64,000 nucleotides of DNA from Apostichopus japonicus (lineage: Eukaryota > Echinodermata > Holothuroidea > Aspidochirotida > Stichopodidae). The translations under genes were made by a program, and so were the position numbers. The notes under the pieces were generated by a model. The model was not told the origin of the DNA and ran no database searches. It saw only the letters and a list, made by a program, of their open reading frames with translations. Location: NCBI RefSeq assembly GCF_037975245.1, contig NC_092572.1:15382269-15446268 (forward strand), written 5' to 3'. Shown here in pieces: positions 1-9,186 of the stretch (the first letter of the stretch is position 1; each line of letters begins with the position of its first letter).

Positions 1-147
1 GGTCCTGGCACAGTAAAAGTCTTCCATTTTTCAACATTTCCAGGTGGGGAGGATCAAGTCACATGAAGTCTTGCACCTCCATAGCTTGCAATCCCTGCCT
101 TAATGAATTTATTTCTAAAGCTGCATGGGTTGTCTTAGGTTACTTAC
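1..147. other. Unassigned edge sequence
   Basis: No coding sequence or RNA gene is recognisable. On the minus strand this would be intron following the possible micro-exon at 148-174, but no further splice acceptor with a plausible exon was found before the window edge. Confidence 0.3.
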
Positions 148-174
148 CTTTACAGTAACAGGATTGCTTTGTTC
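148..174 (-). other. Possible 27-nt micro-exon
   Basis: On the minus strand a TTTCAG acceptor (180-175) and an AAAG/GTAAGTA donor (exon end 148) frame exactly 27 nt, nine sense codons with no stop. Both splice sites look good, but there is no protein match and no neighbouring exon that I can connect. It could be a distant 3' exon of the integrase-like gene at 2.8-5.2 kb, which is on the same strand and whose last recognised exon ends in a good donor (2829-2824), or it could be chance. Confidence 0.22.
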
Positions 175-1994
175 CTGAAATAAAAACATTTAACAATATT
201 TAATGTGACTTTTCGAGCATGGCCAGTGATTTTCCACGATCAAGAAATTCACAATAACATGGATCTATATCCATAAAATAATGAAACGGAAAACTCAATT
301 TGAAATAGAAAACCAGTATTCTTTGCAAGAGTTGGATATATATATGCAATAACTGTGGGGCTGTATTGACCTTGATCATGTTTCTCCCTGTAAGAAGGTA
401 ACATATATTGTGAAAGAGAAATATAGAACATAGGTTGGGGTGGGAAATTGTGCAGGGGGGCAGAGGTTTGTTTGGCCCCAAATATGCCAAAAGTTCCAAT
501 ACGGTCACATTTGGTCAACATTTTAAATTGTTGTCATTACCACCCTGGAGGAAATTTACCTCACTGAGACATTCAGTCATCTTGTGTGTTCATTTAGAAT
601 GTCTGAGACCAATCTGGAAATAAGAATCTCAAGGAATGTAATTTTTGAAATCTTCAGAAAAGTGTGCTATAATTTGTTGCCTATACAGACTACCTTTAAT
701 TCAAATTTCTTCTATTGGATATTTGAATCATATTCAAACTTGGGCTGCTAACCTCATCTGGTGTGTTTGTACTGATGATACTGGCTGCAAGTTCCTGAAA
801 TATAGAATAATTAAATTTATGGATTACATGCAACAGGTATATTCAACAACCTATCACAGCACAGGTCAGCAATTATTTGTGTTAGTACACTGTGGATATG
901 TTCATATGTATATCGATTCCTTTTGTTAAAAAATTCTTTCTTGCAATAAAAAATTTAAACGCTCCGAGACATTTATTGGATATTGAATACAAACTTGCAT
1001 TTTTTTCTTTGTTAATTAAGGAATATGTTAATACATAGAGGTCATACCAAATTCAAGATCAGATGAAATTTAAGTCGGTCAATATCAGTCCCTATTCTGG
1101 AAATTTATGCCTGTATGAGGATTTCTGTGATGAAAGAATCAATGTTGATGAAAGAATAAATGTGACTTCATGCAGTGTTTTACAACCTGTATAAAATTAA
1201 TACTCCAACCACACATGCAAAGTGCAATGTGGTTCCCAGCTACACCACTCTTTGGGGAAATGGTAATTTGATGGCTGTTCTTGCTGCAAACTCAGTCTAG
1301 ACAGTGTGTTAGATTATCAACTCAGCCAACTTTGGCCAAGTTCCTGATAATGTCGGCTGCAAGCCAGGAATCTCATTGGGTTGCTGCCACCACCATGAAG
1401 ATTTAAGCAGTATATCATTTCTCCTATAACAACAACATTGGAATGGTAAAGCAACATTAACGTAATGATGCTATATCGCAATTCCCTTTTGAATTAAGTA
1501 ATATGTTAAAGGGACATTTTCTTAATATTTAGTTTGTTCAATATATGAAAAATCAACCAAGGTAAAATGCATTATGGTTTCCATGATGTAACATGAGTAA
1601 TTTGTGTATGCGTTTGTTTGTGTGTGGGGGGAGGGAAGGGGGTTTGCACACACTTAATAGTAATTAAGGCTCTACAAATATTAGAAAAAGCTGGAAATGA
1701 TGATTGAGATGCAACAAACATGGGCGAAAGTGGAAAATATCTGCCAAGAAAACGAGACGGACCATTCCTGCAGGCTATGAGGTATCATTATGTTAAGTAT
1801 CAACTCAAATGGAATAAAATTCTTCCGATTCTGTGTTTATAACGAAATTTCAGCTGAACCTTATTTTGTCACACATCTCATCAATATGCAGCAAAATAAT
1901 AGCACTGAAAACATTGCATTGTGTAACCAACCTGCTCAGCACAATAAAATTTAGTCATACCACATATGGTTGGTGAACAATTGCAGATCAGGTT
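175..1994. other. Non-coding, unassigned 1.8 kb
   Basis: AT-rich sequence with frequent stops in all frames. Reading frames up to about 100 codons occur, but their composition is not protein-like and they show no known motif. A G-rich patch lies near 1624-1641. I see no RNA gene, terminal repeat or transposon motif here. Confidence 0.4.
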
Positions 1995-2262
1995 TTAATG
2001 TTAAGCCCTGCCCACTCATTTCGTCGCACGATATCTGCACCAAAAGCAATAACAACCCTCCTTAGCTCGTCATTGCTGCAAGGATCACCTCAAACCAACC
2101 TACCATTCTTCAGATTGGAGCTAACAGTTATTAATGTTAAGCTCTGCCCACTCATTTTGTTGCACAATATCTGCACCAAAAGCAATAACGACCCTCCTTA
2201 GCTCATCATTGCTGCAAGGATCACCTCAAACCAACCTACCATTCTTCAGATTGGAGCTAACA
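1995..2262 (+). repeat. 136-bp tandem duplication (two copies)
   Basis: Two adjacent copies, 1995-2126 and 2131-2262, are offset by exactly 136 bp and differ by only a few substitutions, many of them transitions. Both start at TTAATGTTAAG and end at TTGGAGCTAACA. A third, diverged partial copy lies at about 2378-2425 and shares the CCCACTCATT and ATATCT-CACCAAA blocks. The short open frames inside are copies of one another and carry no known domain. The source element is not recognised. Confidence 0.85.
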
Positions 2263-2774
2263 AGAGAACGTCAGCTAAAATCTATTTTGGTCCCCCCCGT
2301 TACAAACATTCAATCAGCAGAATAAACCAGAGATTAAAAATGTTGTAATGGTCAAGCAACATGTTGATACTAGTTTCATGTTAACCCCGCCCACTCATTA
2401 CCATGCATGATATCTACACCAAAGGAATTAGTTACTATATGTGGTTTTACCAAGTTGATCTGGCAAGAAGCTAATTAGAAGTTGAACATTTAATTGCTGA
2501 GTTTCAAACTGACATTACATAAAATTCTCCTCTCGAAACTAAGCAAATAAAATCAAATATTTGAAAACATTTGTCTGGAAACTGGAGTTTTCTAATTAAC
2601 TTATTCTTCTTTCTTTTATTGTTGACAATTATGTTTCATTTTTTAAAGCCATTGAGTCAAAATTGATTTATTGTGTGAAGACAGCTACAGCCCTTCCCCT
2701 CACATAAGCCAGCACAGAACTCATCAAGTTACTGATTATTGTTAAGAAAATTATGGAGGAATCATGCCAATCAA
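2263..2774. other. Non-coding stretch with a diverged third repeat copy
   Basis: Contains the partial third copy of the 136-bp repeat (about 2378-2425) and otherwise AT-rich sequence without a coding signal. It probably lies downstream of, or in the intron after, the last recognised exon of the minus-strand integrase-like gene. Confidence 0.35.
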
Positions 2775-2801
2775 CCCCCCTCTCCCAACCACCCCCCTCC
2801 C
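2775..2801 (-). other. Potential G-quadruplex (minus strand)
   Basis: The plus strand has C-runs of 6, 3, 6 and 3 bases separated by loops of 1 to 5 bases. On the minus strand this satisfies the G3+N1-7 four-run G-quadruplex pattern. It lies 29 bp past the donor site of the last recognised exon of the integrase-like gene. Folding is an inference. Confidence 0.5.
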
Positions 2802-2829
2802 AAATAAAAAGACTGTAAAGGAATCTTAC

Positions 2830-3033
2830 TTGTGTGAAATTCTTTAAGTAAAATGGATTGAATTTCTTCTTCAAAGGAAGGCCTGTGGAACTGTTAATAT
2901 GTGTGTACAGCCCTTTCTCATTCACAGCCTTGACTCCATATGGCCCAAGCCAAGAGTTTTCGACTTTCCCTCCTCTTCGGGCATCCTTTCTAGCATTCCG
3001 GACGAGAACACTTATAGAACCAACTTTGAAGCT
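2830..3033 (-). pseudogene. Integrase-like exon: C-terminal SH3-like domain
   Basis: The exon is 204 nt (68 codons, open throughout), with acceptor CAG at 3036-3034 and donor GTAAGA from 2829. Visible motifs are FKVGSISVLVRN near the start, GGKVENSWLGPYGV in the middle and TGLPLKKKFN near the end. This is the pattern of the small beta-barrel domain downstream of gypsy and Ginger integrase cores (VLVRN, GGK, WLGPY, LKKK). It is the best preserved part of the locus. The donor implies that another exon once followed. Confidence 0.7.
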
Positions 3034-3163
3034 CTGAATAAAACAAAATCCAGCATATATACGTAAACATCATATGACAATGTATATGTTGCCATTCATT
3101 TAACTACAGTGCAGTTTTCAATGCACAACATAGCATTATGTAATTACCTGTTTTGATTGCTAC

Positions 3164-3345
3164 CTTCAATCAAAATTCTTTTTTTGCCGTTCTTGGGCTT
3201 TGCCAATATTTTCTTTTACAAAACCTTTGATTATGTCTTGCGACTGTGACATGAGTTGAAAAACCCTCTCCCGCTGTGCATCGCTGCAGCAGGAGATTCT
3301 GGTTGGACAATGGAGTCTTCAATGTCGACTAGTAACAATGGCTCT
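3164..3345 (-). pseudogene. Integrase-like exon: post-core linker, frameshifted
   Basis: The acceptor CAG at 3348-3346 joins in phase 2 to the preceding core exon, restoring an R-E-P sequence followed by LLLVDIE, as expected after the GR motif of gypsy-type integrases. The frame then breaks near 3280-3300. In the -1 frame it continues as a helical, Gln- and Lys-rich segment (VKENIGKAQERQKKNFD) typical of this position. The TGA just before the donor and an unmatched phase make the 3' boundary tentative. Confidence 0.6.
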
Positions 3346-3898
3346 CTGGATATATGAAGATAATTAACAATCAATTATTCACAACACTTTGTTGACTGAA
3401 GAATAAATAAATTTTTATATATTTTATTTTCACTATTAAGACCCTGGAACCATAAATCTGAGTCACATCACATACTCAAACCAGCAGAAATATAAAACAA
3501 AAGTATATTCTGTGCTGTTATAGGTCCAAATTGCATACCAGCCCAAAATATGATATATAACTGAAAAACAAAACCAATATCAGTGGCATTAATTGCATGT
3601 ATCTAAATTAATTGGCATGCTTTTATAGTTTAATGAATGTTCATCTTTTGTACTTGCTGTACTTACTTAGGATTTGTAACTTAAATAGGGTTTGGTCACT
3701 TTGGTGGTCCTGGTGGTCCTCTATTTAGCAGTTTTTCCCAGGACCGGGGATGTGTCAAATGAGATTTTATCCTATAGAGGATCAGTGTAGCTATGCAGGA
3801 TTTTTCCAAACTCTCTTGTCCCTTATTGCTTTTCTCCATATATGACCTTTACAAATGTAAACCTCTATTCAGCATGGTAGGTTTGAATTTTTACAAAC
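3346..3898. other. Presumed intron of the integrase-like pseudogene
   Basis: This AT-rich sequence separates two exons whose reading phases match across it (donor GTTTGT at 3898, acceptor CAG ending at 3346). No independent coding signal is visible. A short direct repeat of GGTGGTCCT occurs at about 3702-3719. Confidence 0.5.
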
Positions 3899-4190
3899 CT
3901 TCCAATCATAACAACGAAAGGAGAAAGACCTGTAGAACCACGTTTTGCTGTACGGTACCCCATGAGAATGGAAGACCGTGTTTCATCCCAGTCATCTTGG
4001 TTTTGATTGACAACTTTGATGAGTGACATTTGCATTTTGCAGAGTTTGGTTGAATCTTTCATCCAGCCCATTGGTCTGTGGGTGGTAGCTGAAGGATACT
4101 CTGTGGCCCACCCCTGTCATGTCAAACAGGGACTTGTTCAGAGAATTAACAAATTCTCCTCTTTGGTCTGAGATGACAACTTTCATGCAC
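3899..4190 (-). pseudogene. Integrase-like exon: catalytic core with DX35E, frameshifted
   Basis: The exon starts after acceptor TTTAG (ending 4191) and encodes VISDQRGEFVN, then HPQTNGLDERFNQTL. The second catalytic Asp (ISDQ) and the Glu (LDERFN) are separated by exactly 35 residues, the hallmark of retroviral-type integrases. At about 4020-4045 the frame slips by one base. The other frame continues with NQNQDDWDE and ILMGYRTAKRGSTGLSPF, the usual continuation. The exon length (292 nt) is one base more than the flanking phases allow, which supports a one-base insertion. Confidence 0.75.
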
Positions 4191-4540
4191 CTAAATTTAA
4201 ATAAATGAAAAATTAAACAAGTTGTTAAAGAACTGGTTATGAGTAATGCAGTAAACTATTGGCATCTTCAGAGTGGCCGTGTGGTTTAATCAGGAGATTC
4301 TTTTAGCACTTCTTTCAAAACAAGTAAGTTAAGCACTGAGATAACACCTGGTCTTGGATGCACTGACCGTTATCCCACTAACATTTTATTAACATTAACT
4401 TATAAAACAACTTCAAGAAATTCCTGTAACCATTTGGCCGCTTTCTGGGTCACAGGTAAAACTGAGAACAAATGCAGGTCTGCATAACTAACTTCAAAAA
4501 TATGTTATGTAAAGTAAAAACAAAGTAGATGGATATATAC
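4191..4540. other. Presumed intron of the integrase-like pseudogene
   Basis: AT-rich, with stops in all frames. It lies between a donor (CAG/GTATAT at 4541/4540) and an acceptor whose phases match (AG/G). No other feature was recognised. Confidence 0.5.
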
Positions 4541-4698
4541 CTGGCCATGGTTTCAAACAGAAAGTTTGCAACAGTTTATGCTGTTTTGTCTCTTACAGCA
4601 ACAGCCTCTGGCCATTTTGAAAAATAGTCACATAGGGTTATGATGTACGTATTTCCATTGATGGTCTCTGCAAGGGGTCCAATCATATCCACACCCAC
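4541..4698 (-). pseudogene. Integrase-like exon: start of catalytic core, with stop
   Basis: Bounded by an acceptor with a long pyrimidine tract (A-run on plus at 4701-4709) and donor CAG/GTATAT. It encodes VGVDMIGPL, which carries the first catalytic Asp, then YIITLCDYFSKWPEA, both typical of the gypsy and Ginger integrase core. The codon after RDKTA is TAA where the family has a sense codon, so the copy is interrupted. Length is 158 nt; it starts in phase 0 and ends in phase 2. Confidence 0.75.
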
Positions 4699-5090
4699 CT
4701 AAAAAAAAAGGAAAATAGCATTCAGAACCATACACAATCATACCAACTGATGTTCAAGTGATTTATGTCTGAGTTTTGTAGACAATATACTGCTATTAAG
4801 GATTTCCAATCATGCTGAAAAATACGTATTGAAAGTTAACAAAAGATTACTCGATGACTGAATGTGCTAAAAGCAGGTATTCTTACACTGCTAATAAGGT
4901 GCGTACAATCAACAATTCTTGTACAGAACAGAATGCTGTATCAAAGTTTGCAAATACTTTTGATACTGGACAGTGAAGCTTTTTTAATTTCAATGATTTA
5001 AATTGCATGATTTTGGCTTTTCTTGATTTAAAAGTATTACTGCTCACACTTTTCAGCACAAAGCTCGGTGGCTGTTTATTGCTCTTGTTA

Positions 5091-5222
5091 GTCTAAACTC
5101 TTTGATCTTTTCCGTATCGATCTTCTTAGATTTAATGTTGAATTTTCAGGGCACAGTCCTGACAAACGATATTTTCCAATGATACTGTACTCTTCATCGG
5201 TATCCAGCTCAGGAGAAGTCAT
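5091..5222 (-). pseudogene. Possible N-terminal exon of the integrase-like gene
   Basis: An ATG at 5222-5220 opens 43-44 codons beginning MTSPELDTDEEYSIIGKY and ending in a basic stretch (RRSIRKRSKS) before a TAA. The arrangement of a short acidic start, a Tyr-Ile-Ile helix and then Arg/Lys-rich residues with RKRSK recalls the N-terminus of KRBA2-like integrases. No clean splice donor was found at its 3' end, and the exon(s) that should encode the zinc-binding region were not found between it and the core. Confidence 0.35.
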
Positions 5223-5533
5223 CTTGTAATATCAGATCGGGCTAAGTAAGTTAACGGTCTCAACTAATGCTTAACCGAAGGCCAGAACAGTGCGTGCAAA
5301 TATGCAACTACTAAGAATTTGGTGTGCCTGCGCGTTACACATTGAAATGTATTGCTTAGTATAATAACAAGCATGGATTGTGTTTAATAAAATTTATGTC
5401 TTGTTGATCACTTTTCTTTGTTTCGAACTTGGAACCTATTAAGAGTTTATATATCTTTTTTAGTAAGGTTATGAATTAATAACATGTTTGTCTACTCATT
5501 ATTATTGCCTTTAAATGAACAACATATGTTTGA
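5223..5533. other. Unassigned 0.3 kb upstream of the integrase-like pseudogene
   Basis: AT-rich sequence with no coding signal. It could hold the promoter of the pseudogene, but no recognisable core promoter motif stands out. Confidence 0.3.
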
Positions 5534-5560
5534 TTAATGGTGGAGTGGCACCACCATTAA
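5534..5560. repeat. Perfect 10-bp inverted repeat (hairpin)
   Basis: TTAATGGTGG at 5534-5543 and CCACCATTAA at 5551-5560 are exact reverse complements around a 7-base loop. Such a hairpin could be the end of a degraded mobile element. No partner element was identified. Confidence 0.6.
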
Positions 5561-6565
5561 GAAAAGAACAACTTTTAGAAAATTTATAGATTGTCACACT
5601 TTTCTACCATCTTGAATATAATTTCCAGAATAGTTTTAAGGTCTGGTCAATTCTAATTCATGAATTGCAGATATTAATTATATTTCTTTCATTTAGAATA
5701 GAAGTTCTGTACTGTAATTTGAAAATTTGCTACCTTTGGCAACCGGGAAACGTGAACAGACCCAATTTTGAGGACGCTGATGTCAAACTCAAAGGTATAA
5801 CAAACTTTCGTAAAATTTTGAAGACTAGCAGTGAGAGTTGTACAGTAAACCGCGAGAGTTGGCAGGCCTGCAAAACCCTAGCAATATAGTCTTCGACTTA
5901 AACGATTTCTGCTGATGTACTGAGTCTAGTCTAAGTCTTAACCCTATCGTTTTAAACTTCAGCCAGTGGCAGTAAGCCAAATTGTATAGGCCTAATGGAG
6001 TTTTTGGCTGAAACTGTAACTGTGTAAGGCCTAGCTAATTTAGAACTAGCCTTATGGCTGATAAGTCTGTTAACAAATCTTCAATCAAAGCGTTGTTGCA
6101 TAACATGCTAGGTGCTTACCCTAGGAGTATCTTAGGCTAAGCCATTACCATCTTCCATATATACTTATTGCAATACAGTACCAACTGACTCGACCTGTTG
6201 TTGGCCAAAAAAGGGGATATTGAATATCTACCCCATTTGGTAATGCTACAGTAGGCAGACTTAATGCTCCTCTGCACAAATTCATGATTAAACACACACA
6301 GTATTATTTCAGTGGTCAAGCCAAACATGTCTTCAAGCACAGGAAAGTAGTGCTGGCCATTAGATTTAGAGCACTTATGTTTACAATCATACATGTTGAC
6401 TGGTGAATTAATTAGGTGCACTCAAGGATGAATCCTAGTGGCAGTATTTGGGGTAGTTTATCAAGTAACAAATTCTTAATGCTCGAGTGAATTTGAGAAG
6501 GACTGTTTATCTATAGACAGTCTCGGCATTCATGCATAGCATTAGACCTAGTAATATGTATGGCC
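5561..6565. other. Non-coding, unassigned 1.0 kb
   Basis: Open frames up to 94 codons occur (5665-5889 plus, 6137-6421 minus), but none contains a recognisable domain. AGGCCTA-like words appear near 5988 and 6027. Confidence 0.35.
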
Positions 6566-6848
6566 GTGGCTATTCTTACGACTAGTCGTAACAATTATTT
6601 ATAAACTATTCTTACGACAAAGGCAAATTCAAGCGCAGTAAAGTAAATAAAGCAACTGCGCATGTAGTAGGGGTACAGTAACCCTAACCCTAAACATAAC
6701 CCTAAACCTCAATCCTAACGCTTACTCTAACCCTAACCTGAAATTATTATTACTCCTCGTCGTAAAAATAGTACTTCTGGTCGTGAAAATAGCAACTGCG
6801 CACGCGTAGTCGGAAATTATTCTTACGACTAGTCGTAAGAATAGCCAC
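6566..6848. mobile_element. MITE-like element with 26-bp perfect terminal inverted repeats
   Basis: Positions 6566-6591 and 6823-6848 are exact reverse complements over 26 bp, starting GTGGCTATTCTTACG. Each arm also contains a 16-bp palindrome (TTACGACTAGTCGTAA). The 283-bp interior has no coding capacity. It repeats the word AGCAACTGCGCA close to each arm (about 6651 and 6791) and carries a telomere-like tract. This is the build of a non-autonomous DNA transposon or foldback element. No clear target-site duplication was found, so the outer ends are provisional and the superfamily is unknown. Confidence 0.75.
6679..6737. repeat. Degenerate telomere-like repeats (CCCTAA)n
   Basis: Perfect CCCTAACCCTAA is followed by variants such as ACATAACCCTAAACCTCAAT and then CTAACCCTAACC. 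These match the metazoan telomere hexamer (TTAGGG on the other strand) imperfectly. The tract sits inside the MITE-like element, so it probably travels with it rather than marking a chromosome end or fusion. Confidence 0.7.
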
Positions 6849-6889
6849 TTTGAATACGTATTGCTATGCCCATAGTAGTAGGATGGTGA

Positions 6890-7373
6890 CTTCGAAGTTC
6901 GGCCACTTAAGACTTAAAACACCCCAAAACTAAATCTTCTGGTATAAATCATTTGAAAATATACTTCATATGGTGGGAGAATTTTGTTATAGTACGATAC
7001 ACGGCCAAACTTTCTTTCCTGCAAACTGTTTTCACGTTGTTTTCCAAGAAGATTCTTCGTGATTGTGGAACTGGTATTTCTTGCTAGAGTATTGCGAAGT
7101 TCGGACGCGCAACCCACAGTGTGGCGATGGTGATAAAATTGGGGGCGCAGTTGCATTTTCAGTAATTATAACAGACTTCATACAGTAGATCTTCGTCATT
7201 TTATTGACAAATATGTAAGTAATTTCTTGCACACGGGTCATTTTGGAGAGAAAATAACTGTAGCTTCGTACTTTTTGGTGAAATTTGACTCTTCCTGTAG
7301 ATTTTCATGGTGAAATCGTGTATTTCTTAAGGGTGGCCGATCTTCGCAGTATGGCGAACTTCGCAATACTGAC
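6890..7373. mobile_element. Second inverted-repeat element (putative MITE)
   Basis: The segment at about 6891-6912 (TTCGAAGTTCGGCCAC then TTAAG) is an imperfect reverse complement of about 7327-7348 (CTTAAGGGTGGCCGATCTTC). The right end continues into a near-perfect palindrome at 7349-7373 (CAGTATGGCGAA / TTCGCAATACTG, 11 of 12 pairs). A related word, ATTGCGAAGTTCGG, also lies inside at about 7091. Internal minus-strand frames of 69-80 codons show no domain. The limits are approximate. Confidence 0.5.
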
Positions 7374-8155
7374 TATACTAGTAGTAGGCTACTTCTTATG
7401 GCCATATTCAACTTCAATTCCTATGATTGAGATACACAGCTAATTGTCTGCATATAGGTCCATTAGGCCTAACTCAGCCCAGCTACAGTCAGACTTTAGA
7501 ATCTTGGTTACATTGGTTGCATGGGTATAACTACTGTAGGTCTAGGCTAGGCTTGTTATAACTCAGTCGTATATATAACTCAGTCGTAGGCCTAGCCATA
7601 GGAAGCCATAGGCCTATGCTTGTTTGCTTTGATCTCAAATAAGTAGTAAGCCAAGCCTAAAATGGAACTAAACAAGAAATCCTGGACTTTATGACCAAAA
7701 CATGCCGATCTACTCTTACTGTCGTAATACTAGTTGTTGAAGCCTAGCCTAGTACCGAGTAGTAGTAGTGCCTATGGTCCTATGTCTATCCCCACCTCAA
7801 ACAGCTTGGTAGGCCTCTAGACCGTCATGCAGTTGAAATTTTGTCTCCTAAATCTTTCGTCTTTGTAGAAACGAACTCCATCTCCATTTCGGTGGCTACA
7901 TCAGGCCGCACAGCAAGGCAAGATGTTTTCTTTAAAACAATACAAAACCATTGTTAGCCTACGCACGTTTTATACAAAATATGTGTTTGTAAAATTGTAT
8001 GGCAGTGTCGTCTGCACATTTCAATAAAGTTTTTTGATTTAGGGTGGCATACTCCTATTAGAGTCGATATCGATCCGCCCGATTGTTATTCTATCTTGGG
8101 AAATATTCCACAAAGCATCAGGAGAACATCTTTTTTGACCCGTTATCAATCTTGA
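7374..8155. other. Non-coding, AGGCCTA-rich stretch
   Basis: Holds many short palindromic words built on TAGGCCTA and TAGGCTAG (about 7460-7830) and a 15-bp direct duplication, TATAACTCAGTCGTA, at about 7557 and 7573. No gene is recognisable. A 20-codon minus-strand frame near 7843-7905 starts in good Kozak context but has no other support. Confidence 0.35.
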
Positions 8156-8171
8156 TTTTTTTTTTTTTTTT
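8156..8171 (-). repeat. Poly(T) run of 16
   Basis: Sixteen consecutive T on the plus strand. Read on the minus strand this could be the A-tail of an old retroposed sequence, but no SINE or processed copy was identified next to it. Confidence 0.5.
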
Positions 8172-8920
8172 GCGGCTTGCATGTTGAAGAGCATGAATGA
8201 CTAGAATGTCTTTACATATGTTATGTTTCTTGCTTGTCATCTTAATTGTTTATTTTAAAAACGTATGAAAACAGAAATTAAGTAATAAGATCCTTCAAGA
8301 AGCTTTTAAGTGCATGGATGGGAGCTAGGGGGCTGGGGAGTTTTGTAGTTGAGCCAAAATTGGTTCAATTTAAAGGCATTGGAGAGTCGCCCAAAACCAC
8401 GTTCGGCGAGCTGAAAAAGTTAACTTTCCGTGGCTTGCAAGTGACGATTTGTTCGTGTCGCTACAAAGTGCAGACAGTACAGTACGGTAATGAAACGTGA
8501 TACCTTGTTATATTTTAGCTGGACCTAAGATGTCCATCGCTGTATTGTCTGTACACTGTGTTGTAGGTATTGACCGCAGCTGTATGCACTGACTGTACAC
8601 TAGTGTCTAATTACCGATGGTAGCAAGCTGTGTGTGTATTTTCTGGGATCGACGGTGGTGTCCAACACTTTTGTTACATCTCATTCGAAACTAGGTTAGA
8701 TTACCGGCATTATACGTTTCTTTTTGCGCGAGTGTTCGCACCCTATAAGTCCCCTTTATGCCAAGAGAGGAGATGCTTATCCAACCAATTTAACATAACC
8801 CTCTCTTACGCGAAGAGAACGATGAAACTCTTTTTAACAGTATTTTTATTGATGAGGATATTAGATAGACAGAGATTTATTTCATCCATAAGATATGGAC
8901 ATTTTTCCTCTCTCACTAAT

Positions 8921-8923
<3 letters not shown>
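8172..8923. other. Non-coding, unassigned 0.75 kb
   Basis: The 60-codon frame at 8318-8500 and the frame starting at 8630 have no recognisable motif. The latter is extended only by the AT microsatellite. No RNA gene or terminal repeat was seen. Confidence 0.35.

Positions 8924-8984
<61 letters not shown>
8924..8984. repeat. (AT)n microsatellite
   Basis: About 30 uninterrupted TA units, followed directly by TTCATTCATTCATTTATTTG. On the minus strand the (AAATGAATGAATG) part forms the simple-repeat tail of the LINE that starts here. The AT tract is probably an expansion at the end of that tail. Confidence 0.9.
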
Positions 8985-8987
<3 letters not shown>

Positions 8988-9186
8988 TTCATTCATTTAT
9001 TTGTTTTTTTTTTCACATAAATATTACAATGTGAATGGAAGTCTTCTGAAAAGCCTATGCTGGCTTAATAAAACAGAAGACTCCCATGAAGAAAAGATAG
9101 AAAATAGTGAAAATACTGTTAATAACAATACGTATACGCTTCAATATGTGAATATGCTGCTATGCGACTATGCAGCTAAATCATAA
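8985..9186 (-). mobile_element. LINE 3' untranslated region with stem-loop and tail
   Basis: Follows the stop of the C-terminal frame. It contains an inverted pair, GGAAGTCTTCT (9037-9047) and AGAAGACTCC (9075-9084), complementary except for one bulged A. The pair is preserved in the second copy (11489-11536) although the loop differs. Such 3' stem-loops serve in several LINE families as the reverse transcriptase recognition site; that role here is an inference. The tail is a TGAA-type repeat. Confidence 0.65.

Larger units (their letters stand above)
2830..5222 (-). pseudogene. Degenerate intron-containing integrase-derived gene (KRBA2/GIN/Ginger type)
   Basis: Fragments of one integrase protein occur in the correct order on the minus strand over 2.4 kb: a possible N-terminal exon (5222-5091), the start of the catalytic core (4698-4541), the rest of the core with a DX35E spacing (4190-3899), a post-core linker (3345-3164) and a C-terminal SH3-like domain (3033-2830). 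Most fragments are bounded by AG and GT splice sites, and intron phases agree at two junctions (phase 2: AG/G and AG/A). No long terminal repeats were noticed. Introns plus the lack of LTRs point to a Ginger-type DNA transposon or a host gene derived from one, rather than a gypsy LTR element. An in-frame TAA in the first core exon and frameshifts in two exons mean it is not functional as read. The zinc-binding region expected between the N-terminal exon and the core was not found. The family assignment rests on remembered motifs. Confidence 0.7.

Noticed and set aside
645-929. 94-codon plus-strand frame
   Set aside because: No motif, no good context and composition like random AT-rich sequence.
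1624-1641. G-quadruplex on the plus strand
   Set aside because: Only three separated G-runs are present, so the four-run pattern is not met cleanly.
3865-4698. LTR retrotransposon (gypsy) copy
   Set aside because: The integrase motifs fit, but introns with matching phases, no LTRs and no reverse transcriptase or protease nearby favour a Ginger/KRBA2-type origin.
6137-6421. 94-codon minus-strand frame
   Set aside because: No domain recognised and no splice or promoter context; a chance frame is more likely.
6679-6737. True telomere or chromosome fusion point
   Set aside because: The repeats are short and degenerate and lie inside an element with perfect inverted ends.
8630-9034. 134-codon plus-strand frame with a Tyr-Ile repeat
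   Set aside because: Its length comes from the AT microsatellite and the LINE tail; there is no protein-like composition before that.
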